Shown piece after piece: positions 9,375 to 15,416 of a DNA stretch of 17,985 bases. The stretch spans positions 1-17,985 of the forward strand of contig JAKLIU010000009.1 in the NCBI GenBank assembly GCA_022709445.1, in the 5' to 3' direction. The position numbers and the translations under genes are program-made. The notes beneath the pieces are model-generated. The model had not been told where the DNA came from. It worked only from the letters and a program-made list of their open reading frames with translations, and did not search any database. The DNA comes from Spirochaetota bacterium (GTDB lineage: Bacteria > Spirochaetota > Spirochaetia > Treponematales > UBA12059). Each line of letters opens with the position of its first letter. Position 1 is the stretch's first letter.

Positions 9375-11368
9375 ACCGGCGGGACGGACGCCCCACGCGC
9401 ATCGCGGTGTGCGAGGACGAGCTGATCATCGCCCTGGACATCAAGACCTTCCTGTCCAAGAACGGTTACGAGGTGGCCGGCACCTACGATTCGGCGGAGG
9501 CGCTCCTGGCGGCGGTCGGGACGGATCCGCCCGACCTGGTGCTCATGGACATCCAGCTCAGGGGCGCGATGGACGGCCTGGAGGCGTCGGCCCGCCTGCT
9601 GGAGCTCCATGCAATCCCGGTCATACTGCTCACGGCCTACGCCGACGCGGCCACCATCGAGCGCGCCAAGCTCACCCAGCCCTTCGGCTACGTGCTCAAG
9701 CCCTACGACGACCGCGAACTCCGGACCGCCATCGAGATCGGTCTGTACCGGGCCGGCATGGAGCGGCGCCTGCGGCGCAGCGAGTCCAGGTACCGCAGCC
9801 TCTTCGAGGAGAGCCTGGCCGCGGTCTTCGTCACCGATTCCGGGGGGCTGATACTGGAAGGCAACCGCGCGTTCCACGAGCTGGCGCGCGGGGCCACCCG
9901 GCTCGCCGAGGCGTTCCAGGATCCGGCTCGGGCGGCTTCCCTGCTGGCGGCGCTCGACAGGGACGGTCGCGTCGGGCCGGAGGAAGCCCGGCTGGCGGAC
10001 CGGGGAGACGCGGCCCGTCATGCCCTCCTGTCGGCTGTGCGGGTGCCCCTGTTCCCCGGTGGGGGCTCTCCGTCAGGCGAGGGCGTCGAAACGCGCAGCG
10101 ACGCGTACCTGTTCCAGGCCTTCGACGTGACCGAGCGGAGGCAACTCCAGGACGGCCTGGCCCGCGCCCAGAAGATGGAGGCGCTCGGCCGGCTCGCGGG
10201 CGGAGCGGCCCATGACTTCAACAACATCATCACGGCGGTGCTCGGGTACGCCCACCTGGCCAGGGAGGGCGCGGGAGCGGACTCGCCCATCCGAGCCGAA
10301 CTGGAGGGCATCGAGGCGGCCGCGAGGCGGGCGGCGGTGCTGGCCAGGCAGCTCCTGGTCTTTTCCCGCAGGGACAAGCCGGACCGGAGCGTATTCTCCC
10401 TGAGCATCCTGGCCCGGGACCTGGGGCGCATGCTGGATCGGCTCGCCGGCGAGGACGTGATCATCCGGATCGTCGGATCGGATCGGCTGGACCTGGTTGA
10501 CGCCGACCGCTCGAGGATGGAGCAGGTGCTGGTCAATTTGGTCATGAACGCCCGGGATTCGATGCGCTCCGGGGGCAGGATCACGGTCTGCACCGGCCTG
10601 GCCGAGCTGCCGGAACCCTCCCAAGGCGCCTTCGGGCCGATCCCACCGGGCACTTGGTCTTTCCTGTCGGTGACCGACGAGGGCGAGGGCATAGCTCCGG
10701 AGCTGATGCCCAGGCTGTTCGAGCCCTTCTTCACCACCAAGGGACCGGACAGGGGCACTGGCCTGGGATTGTCAACGGTCGCCGGCATCGTAAGGCAGGC
10801 GGACGGCCACCTGGCGGTCAGCTCGGCCGTGGGGCGGGGCTCGACCTTCACCGTCTACCTGCCGCCGGCCGAGCGCGTCCCGTGCGACGCGGACTCCCCA
10901 GGAGGGCGGGTTCCCGTGCCGGCCCGCACCCGCCGCGGCCGCGGCGAGCCGGTCATGGTGGTGGAGGACGACGATTCGGTCCGCGTCCTGATGGAATCCA
11001 TGCTCGAGCGAGCGGGCTACTCCGTCATGTCGGCCCGGCACCCGGGGGAGGCGCTCATCCTGCTCGAAGGGGCCAGGAGGCAGCCCCGGGTCCTGGTCGT
11101 CGACCTGGTCATGCCGCTCATGCGCGGTCCGGAACTGGCCGCCCGCGTCACGGCGGTCGCGCCCGGATGCAGGACGCTCTACGTGACCGGCTATGCGGCC
11201 GCCCCGGACGGCCCGCCCGTGCCGGAACCCTGCCTGGCCAAGCCCTTCACCGAGGACCAGCTGGCCGAGGCGGTCCATGACCTGGTGGCGAGGGGGCTGG
11301 TCGACCTGCCCGAGCTGCCCTTCGACAGCTCGGAGGGACCGGCGGCTCAGGACAGGATCGAGCGGTAG
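9371..11368 (+). CDS. Hybrid histidine kinase (REC-PAS-HisKA-HATPase-REC)
   Basis: The 665-residue soluble hybrid kinase has four parts in order. The N-terminal receiver (about 9-125) has D60 in LMDIQLRG and K110 in VLKPY. A PAS-like segment (about 137-255) runs SRYRSLFEESLAAVFVTDSGGLI to FDVTERRQLQ. The kinase core has H281 in AAHDFNNIITAVLGY, the N box N393 (LVMNARDSM), G1 DEGEG (436-440) and G2 GTGLGL. The C-terminal receiver (about 527-640) has D578 in VVDLVMP and K624 in LAKPF. The HDFNN type of histidine box is a recognised subfamily. The first receiver closely resembles that of the kinase two genes upstream, suggesting duplication. There is no membrane segment. The 3' end overlaps the convergent ABC ATPase gene by 22 bases. 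Confidence 0.93.
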   Translation: MNRRDGRPTRIAVCEDELIIALDIKTFLSKNGYEVAGTYDSAEALLAAVGTDPPDLVLMDIQLRGAMDGLEASARLLELHAIPVILLTAYADAATIERAKLTQPFGYVLKPYDDRELRTAIEIGLYRAGMERRLRRSESRYRSLFEESLAAVFVTDSGGLILEGNRAFHELARGATRLAEAFQDPARAASLLAALDRDGRVGPEEARLADRGDAARHALLSAVRVPLFPGGGSPSGEGVETRSDAYLFQAFDVTERRQLQDGLARAQKMEALGRLAGGAAHDFNNIITAVLGYAHLAREGAGADSPIRAELEGIEAAARRAAVLARQLLVFSRRDKPDRSVFSLSILARDLGRMLDRLAGEDVIIRIVGSDRLDLVDADRSRMEQVLVNLVMNARDSMRSGGRITVCTGLAELPEPSQGAFGPIPPGTWSFLSVTDEGEGIAPELMPRLFEPFFTTKGPDRGTGLGLSTVAGIVRQADGHLAVSSAVGRGSTFTVYLPPAERVPCDADSPGGRVPVPARTRRGRGEPVMVVEDDDSVRVLMESMLERAGYSVMSARHPGEALILLEGARRQPRVLVVDLVMPLMRGPELAARVTAVAPGCRTLYVTGYAAAPDGPPVPEPCLAKPFTEDQLAEAVHDLVARGLVDLPELPFDSSEGPAAQDRIER

Positions 11369-12057
11369 AGCCTGGCCTCCAGGCCCGCGGTGACCGGGCT
11401 GGCGTAATCGCGGTCCGCCCTGCCAAGCCCCGTGTCCAGCGTGTCGCGAACCCGGGCCGGCCGGTCCGAGAGGGTCGTGATGCGGTCCCCCAGGTAGATG
11501 GCCTCGCGGACGTCGTGCGTCACCACGATGGCCGTCCGGCCGTCCCTGGCGCGCAGGTCCAGGAACAGGTCCATCACGGCGATCCTGGTCTTGAGGTCCA
11601 GCGCGGAGAAGGGCTCGTCCAGGAGCAGGACCCGCGACGGGTAGGCGAAGGTCCGGGCTATGGCCACCCGCCTGCGCATGCCTCCGGAAAGCGCTCCCGG
11701 CTTCGCGCCGGCCGAGCCTTCAAGCCCCACGGCCGCCAGGGCCTCCAGGGCCAAGGCTTCCCGCTGCGCCTTGGGGAAGCCCCGTTCCAGCACCAGCGCC
11801 ACATTGTCCCTGGCGGACAGCCAGGGCAACAGCCGGTCCTCCTGGAACACGTAGCTGGCCCCCGCTTCGCCGAAGCCTTCCACGGAGCCTGAGAAATCAG
11901 GATCCAGCCCGGCGAGTATGTTGAGCAGGGTGGTCTTGCCGCAGCCCGATGGCCCCAGCACCGCGGTGACCGATCCTTCCGGGAATTCCAGGTCCAGCCC
12001 GCCCAGCACCTCCAGGGAGCCGAAGGACTTGGCCAGGCCCGTCACGCCGTAGGCCAT
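11347..12057 (-). CDS. ABC importer ATPase, nitrate/sulfonate/thiamine-precursor type
   Basis: This is the cytoplasmic ATPase subunit that powers the permease encoded just upstream. The 236 residues contain Walker A GPSGCGKTT (35-43), a Q loop (Q72 in VFQEDRLLPW), signature LSGGM (123-127), Walker B LLLDEP (144-149), D loop SALD and the switch histidine H181. The FQEDRLLPWLSARDNV segment is typical of the SsuB/TauB/NrtD/ThiZ group. AGGAGG stands 5 bases before the ATG (12057), which favours this start over longer readings. The start overlaps the end of the permease gene by 16 bases. The last 22 bases overlap the convergent kinase gene. Confidence 0.93.
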   Translation of the reverse strand: MAYGVTGLAKSFGSLEVLGGLDLEFPEGSVTAVLGPSGCGKTTLLNILAGLDPDFSGSVEGFGEAGASYVFQEDRLLPWLSARDNVALVLERGFPKAQREALALEALAAVGLEGSAGAKPGALSGGMRRRVAIARTFAYPSRVLLLDEPFSALDLKTRIAVMDLFLDLRARDGRTAIVVTHDVREAIYLGDRITTLSDRPARVRDTLDTGLGRADRDYASPVTAGLEARLYRSILS

Positions 12058-12821
12058 GAAAGCCTCCTGGACAGCAGGTTGAAGCATGCGTCGCTGAGCG
12101 CGCACAGCAGTATGCCCGCCGCCGCCCAGGCGAAGACCTCGGTGGTCTCCAGCATGATCCTGGCCGCCTGCATGCCCGCTCCCAGGGCGAACCTGGGCTG
12201 GCTCAGCGCCTCCCCGGCGACGACCACCTTCCACGACAGGCCGAGGGCGCTCCCTGCCCCCGCCACCAGGTGGGGCATGGCGGACGGAAGCCGTATCCTC
12301 ATCGCCGCCCTGCCGCGGCCCATGCCGAACAGCCGGGCCATCTGGAGCAGCTTGGGGTCGGCCGCGCGTATGCCGGCGGCCACGTTGGCCATGACCACGG
12401 GAAAGGCCATGACCACCGCCGAAAAGACGGGAACGAAGCCGTCGGGGAACCAGATCAGCGCGAGGAGGATGATGGCCATCACCGGGGTGGCTCTGATCAC
12501 CGTCATGGCCGGGGCCATGAGGCCGGCGGCGAACCTGGAGGAACCCGCCAGCGCGCCCGCCACCGAGCCTATCAGCATGGACAGGGCGAAGGCGGCCAGC
12601 CCGCGCAGGGCCGTCGCCCCGAGTGCCCGGAGGAATCCTGCCGAGCCGAACAGCCGCAGGAAGGAGGCAAGCACCTTCTCCGGCGGGGGGAGGATGATGT
12701 CCGCCCCGGTCGCCATCGCGCCCAGCTTCCAGAGCGCGACCAGGAGGGCCACGGCCAGCAGGCCGGTAGCCTTCCCGGAGCCCCGGCCGGGGAGCGGCGG
12801 GAAGCCGCCTTCCGCGTCCAC
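12042..12821 (-). CDS. ABC importer permease, nitrate/sulfonate type
   Basis: This is an integral membrane subunit of 259 residues with about six helices. The first is LLAVALLVALWKLGAMA (21-37); others lie near 73-97, 101-123, 127-150, 187-205 and 226-245. The cytoplasmic coupling loop follows the binding-protein-dependent transport pattern (AAGIRAADPKLLQMARLFGMGRGRAAMRI read as EAA-like, about 148-176). The start is a GTG two bases after the stop of the substrate-binding gene, and no strong ribosome site is visible, so re-initiation is likely. A later ATG would remove the first helix. Substrate cannot be read from the sequence. Confidence 0.9.
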   Translation of the reverse strand: MDAEGGFPPLPGRGSGKATGLLAVALLVALWKLGAMATGADIILPPPEKVLASFLRLFGSAGFLRALGATALRGLAAFALSMLIGSVAGALAGSSRFAAGLMAPAMTVIRATPVMAIILLALIWFPDGFVPVFSAVVMAFPVVMANVAAGIRAADPKLLQMARLFGMGRGRAAMRIRLPSAMPHLVAGAGSALGLSWKVVVAGEALSQPRFALGAGMQAARIMLETTEVFAWAAAGILLCALSDACFNLLSRRLSWPTA

Positions 12822-12823
12822 CG

Positions 12824-13819
12824 TCAGGGCTTGACGGCGGCGTAGAAGGCCGCGTCGGGCAGCTTGCCGCCTATGGACGCGGGCGCCGCGGCGAGGAACA
12901 CGGAGAGTATGCCTTCCACCGCTTCCCTGGCCGCCCCGGCGCGCTCGAACGCGTAATTGGATACGGGTATGGCGGCCGCGGCAACGGCCGCCTTGAGGCC
13001 CATGTCATGTTTTTCCACGAGGGCGCCAGCCGCGACGGGGTCGGCGAGCACCGATGAGATGGAAGCCGAGTAGGCCGCCATGAGGGCCGACACCGCGGAG
13101 GGACGCTCGTCCAGGAGCGACGCGCGGACCACGAAGGCGCTCATGGGGTAATCCCCCAGGCCGGTGGCGGCCGTCCAGAGCGAGGTGAGCGAGAAGGGTA
13201 CCCTGGCCGCCGGGTTGCCCTTGAGCACCATGGTGGCGAAGGGTTCGGGCAGGACCGCCACGTCGATCTTGCCGGCGACCATGCTGGCCGCTATCTCGGG
13301 GTAGGGCATGCTGAAGACCATGCGGAGATCCGTATCCGGATCCATGCCGCCGGCCTTGAGCACCGTGCGCATGAGGTACTCGGGCGTGGCTCCCTGGCCG
13401 GCCACGTACACGTCCCGGCCGCGCAGGTCGGCCAGTCCCTTCACCGCGGGATCGGTGGTCAGGACCTTGACCATGCCGTTGCCCACGATGGCGACCAGGC
13501 GGTACGGCATGCCGGCGTTGTAGAGCTTGGCGGCCATGTTGACCGGAAGCACCGCCGCCTCGAGTTCGCCCGAGATCAGCCTGGCCGCCATCACGTCGGC
13601 GGCGGCGATCGCCTCGAGCGAGAGCGTCGCGCCGGAAGGCAGGGCGGGCGGCGTCTCGAACAGCTTGATGGCCCCGATTCCGGTGGGCCCCTTGAGGACG
13701 CCCATGCGTATCGTCATCGGTCCGGCCGCCTCGGCGGCGGGGCGTTCCCTGCCGCCCAGTCCGAAGGCGGAGGCGCACAGGAGCGTCATGGCGAGCGCGA
13801 TCAGGGAAAGTCGTTTCAT
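12824..13819 (-). CDS. ABC substrate-binding protein, NMT1/TauA-like
   Basis: This extracytoplasmic solute receptor of 331 residues delivers substrate to the adjacent permease. The signal peptide is MKRLSLIALAMTLLCASAFG, probably cleaved after ASA. The mature fold shows MGVLKGPTGIGAIKL (39-53), a segment I associate with the nitrate/sulfonate/thiamine-precursor binding family. ELEAAVLPVNMAAKLYNAG (85-103) and KIDVAVLPEPFATMVLKG (184-201) follow. AAGGA is 7 bases before the ATG, and the signal peptide starts exactly there, so longer readings are rejected. A Cys in TLLC is not a good lipobox. No thiamine riboswitch is seen upstream, and the substrate is open. Confidence 0.92.
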   Translation of the reverse strand: MKRLSLIALAMTLLCASAFGLGGRERPAAEAAGPMTIRMGVLKGPTGIGAIKLFETPPALPSGATLSLEAIAAADVMAARLISGELEAAVLPVNMAAKLYNAGMPYRLVAIVGNGMVKVLTTDPAVKGLADLRGRDVYVAGQGATPEYLMRTVLKAGGMDPDTDLRMVFSMPYPEIAASMVAGKIDVAVLPEPFATMVLKGNPAARVPFSLTSLWTAATGLGDYPMSAFVVRASLLDERPSAVSALMAAYSASISSVLADPVAAGALVEKHDMGLKAAVAAAAIPVSNYAFERAGAAREAVEGILSVFLAAAPASIGGKLPDAAFYAAVKP

Positions 13820-13837
13820 GGGTGGTTCCTTTCGGCA

Positions 13838-13857
13838 TGCCGGGACCGTTCCCGGCA
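13838..13857. promoter_or_regulatory. Perfect inverted repeat in the ABC operon leader
   Basis: TGCCGGGACCGTTCCCGGCA: two 8-base arms separated by 4 bases. It lies between the predicted transcription start (about 13861) and the ribosome site of the substrate-binding gene. It could be a repressor operator or an RNA hairpin that controls translation. There is no T-tract, so it is not a terminator. Confidence 0.5.
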
Positions 13858-13867
13858 CCGCGATCCA

Positions 13868-13896
13868 ATGATACCAACGCCGCCGGAACTGGACAA
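13868..13896 (-). promoter_or_regulatory. Promoter of the ABC transporter operon
   Basis: On the minus strand TTGTCC (13896-13891, 4 of 6) and TATCAT (13873-13868, 5 of 6) have the optimal 17-base spacing. The leader to the ATG at 13819 would be about 42 bases and contains the inverted repeat at 13838-13857. Confidence 0.6.
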
Positions 13897-13943
13897 GCGG
13901 GCCGGCCGAAACGATCAAGCTTCCACTTCCGAGGAGATTCCAA

Positions 13944-13949
13944 TATAGT
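13944..13949 (+). promoter_or_regulatory. Possible -10 element for the mcsA operon
   Basis: TATAGT (5 of 6) lies 7 bases before the mcsA ATG. No good -35 is visible at the right distance (TTCCAC at 13921 is poor). If it is used, transcription would start at or next to the ATG, giving a leaderless message. No CtsR or CIRCE operator is seen nearby. Confidence 0.3.
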
Positions 13950-13956
13950 AGAAGCA

Positions 13957-14379
13957 ATGAGATGCGACGCCTGCGGAGCGGATGACGACATCCTCTTCAT
14001 GAGCGACGGGACCACCCCCGACGGCCTGCGACTCTGCAGGGCCTGCGCGAGCGCCAGGGGCTACCCGGAGGCCGGAGGCTCGCCCGATCCGGAACCCGCC
14101 TGTCCCGGCTGCGGGATGCCGGTGTCGGAACTGAGTTCGGCCGGCAGGCTCGGTTGCGCGCGATGCGTGCCGTCCTTCCGCAAGGAGCTGTCGATGCTGT
14201 GGCGCAGGGCCGGGCGCCCCGCACGCTACGCCGGCAAGGTGCCATCGGGGCGGTCGGGGACGGACGCGCTGGCCGGGCTCAGGCGCGAGCTGTCGGCGGC
14301 GCTCGAGGCCGAAGATTTCGAGCGGGCAGCCGCCGTGCGCGACGAGCTGCGCACCAAGGGCGGAGGGACATCCCGGTGA
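13957..14379 (+). CDS. mcsA: McsA-like zinc-finger/UVR adaptor
   Basis: In Firmicutes McsA is a zinc protein that activates the arginine kinase McsB and helps load ClpC. This 140-residue protein has four CxxC pairs (C3/C6, C27/C30, C49/C52, C67/C70), enough for two zinc fingers. The McsA-typical ACPGCGMPVSEL...GRLGCARC (48-70) and the AGKVP segment (92-96) follow. The C-terminal UVR motif is LRRELSAALEAEDFERAAAV (108-127). It is shorter than the Bacillus protein (about 185) because the linker after the first finger and the tail are short. GGAG is 22 bases before the ATG, too far to serve well. The stop overlaps the next start as GTGA. Neighbours mcsB and clpC confirm the assignment. Confidence 0.88.
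   Translation: MRCDACGADDDILFMSDGTTPDGLRLCRACASARGYPEAGGSPDPEPACPGCGMPVSELSSAGRLGCARCVPSFRKELSMLWRRAGRPARYAGKVPSGRSGTDALAGLRRELSAALEAEDFERAAAVRDELRTKGGGTSR
14362..14367 (+). promoter_or_regulatory. Ribosome site for the McsB-like gene
   Basis: GGAGGG lies 8 bases before the GTG at 14376 and so favours that start over any upstream reading inside mcsA. A second in-frame GTG at 14382 would drop only two residues. Confidence 0.6.
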
Positions 14380-15416
14380 GCGTGCCCTGGCCCGCCCTGA
14401 GGCCCCTCGCGGAGGGCGACTACCCGTGCTTCGACGTGGCTATTCGCTCCACCGTCATCCTGGAGCGCAACCTGGCCGGTTTCGCCTTCGGCTCCAGGCT
14501 GGATGGAGAGGGCCGCGTCCGCGCCGCCTCGCTGCTTTCTGAAGCGGCCCGCGGGGCCGGGCTCGTGCTCCAGCCGGCAGGCTCCATGGATCCGGAGCTC
14601 CAGGCAGCCGTCGCGGACCGGGACCTGCTGCCCAGGTCCTACCTGGTCGACGAGAGCGCCACGGTCGGACTGGGCACGGAAACGCCGGCCTGGGCTTCAT
14701 TTTTCGAGCGCGAGCACTTGGCCCTGCGGGTCGCGATGCCCGGGCTGGATCTCAGGGCGGCCTGGCTGGCCGTATCGGCCCTGGACGACGCCATGGGCGC
14801 CCTGGTACCGTGGGCGTTCGACCCCGATGCCGGCTTCGTCATGGGCGAGGCCGTCCGCTGCGGCACCGGCCTGTCCGCCGCCGTGCGGTTCCACCTTCCG
14901 GCCCTGGGGATATCCGGCCTCGCGGAAGGCGCGTTCCGCCGGGCCATGGAAGCCGGCTTCGTCGTGTCCGGGTCCTACGCCGGCTCGGCCCCCTCGGCGG
15001 GAGCCCTCTACGGGCTGTCCCTGCCGGCCGCCTGGCGCGAGGCGGAGGAACCGGCCCTGGACCGGCTTTCCCGGGCGGCCACCGCCCTGGTAGAGTACGA
15101 GCGCAGGGCCAGGAACGAGCTCCTCGAGCGCAGCCCCTGGGATCTCCTGGACCTGGTGGGCAGGGGGCTCGGCCTCGCTTCCCGGTCCAGGCTGCTGGGC
15201 CGGGACGAGGCCTGCGACGCAGTCTCCGGCATGCGGACCGGAGTCGCCATGGGGCTGCTCTCCGGGCTGGGGCTGGCGGCGGCCACGGAGCTGTGGACGA
15301 CGGCGCGCGCGCGCTCGCCCAGGCGGGGCGACGAGCCGGAATCCGCGGCCAGGGCCAGGGTCCTGCGGACCGCGGTGGCCGATGTTTCGATGGACGAGAG
15401 GTACCGCGATGTTTAA
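14376..15416 (+). CDS. mcsB: Degenerate McsB-like protein (probable arginine pseudokinase)
   Basis: McsB phosphorylates arginines on proteins to mark them for ClpC-ClpP. This 346-residue protein lies between mcsA and clpC and follows McsB collinearly: ILERNLAGFAF (28-38), EREHLALRVAMPG (111-123), CGTGLSAAVRFHLPALGIS (162-180), AGFVVSGSYAG (193-203), VEYERRARNELLE (239-251). From my recollection of Bacillus McsB, key residues are changed. The ATP-binding SSRIR is RSTVI (24-28), NEEDH is FEREH, and CPTNVGTGLR is EAVRCGTGLS (Cys and Arg lost). The loop GEGSEA is AGSAPS with no glutamate, and the C-terminal RDIRRA phosphoarginine motif is not evident. The frame is intact and overlaps clpC by 8 bases, so it is not a decayed gene. 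Kinase activity is doubtful. Confidence 0.8.
   Translation: MSVPWPALRPLAEGDYPCFDVAIRSTVILERNLAGFAFGSRLDGEGRVRAASLLSEAARGAGLVLQPAGSMDPELQAAVADRDLLPRSYLVDESATVGLGTETPAWASFFEREHLALRVAMPGLDLRAAWLAVSALDDAMGALVPWAFDPDAGFVMGEAVRCGTGLSAAVRFHLPALGISGLAEGAFRRAMEAGFVVSGSYAGSAPSAGALYGLSLPAAWREAEEPALDRLSRAATALVEYERRARNELLERSPWDLLDLVGRGLGLASRSRLLGRDEACDAVSGMRTGVAMGLLSGLGLAAATELWTTARARSPRRGDEPESAARARVLRTAVADVSMDERYRDV

Noticed and set aside
13761..13819. Lipoprotein signal for the substrate-binding protein (Cys in TLLC)
   Set aside because: The residue before Cys is Leu and not Gly, Ala or Ser, and a standard cleavage site (ASA) follows; an ordinary signal peptide fits better.
13820..13956. Thiamine or other riboswitch upstream of the ABC importer
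   Set aside because: The leader is only about 42 bases and holds one simple hairpin; no conserved riboswitch core such as CTGAGA is present.
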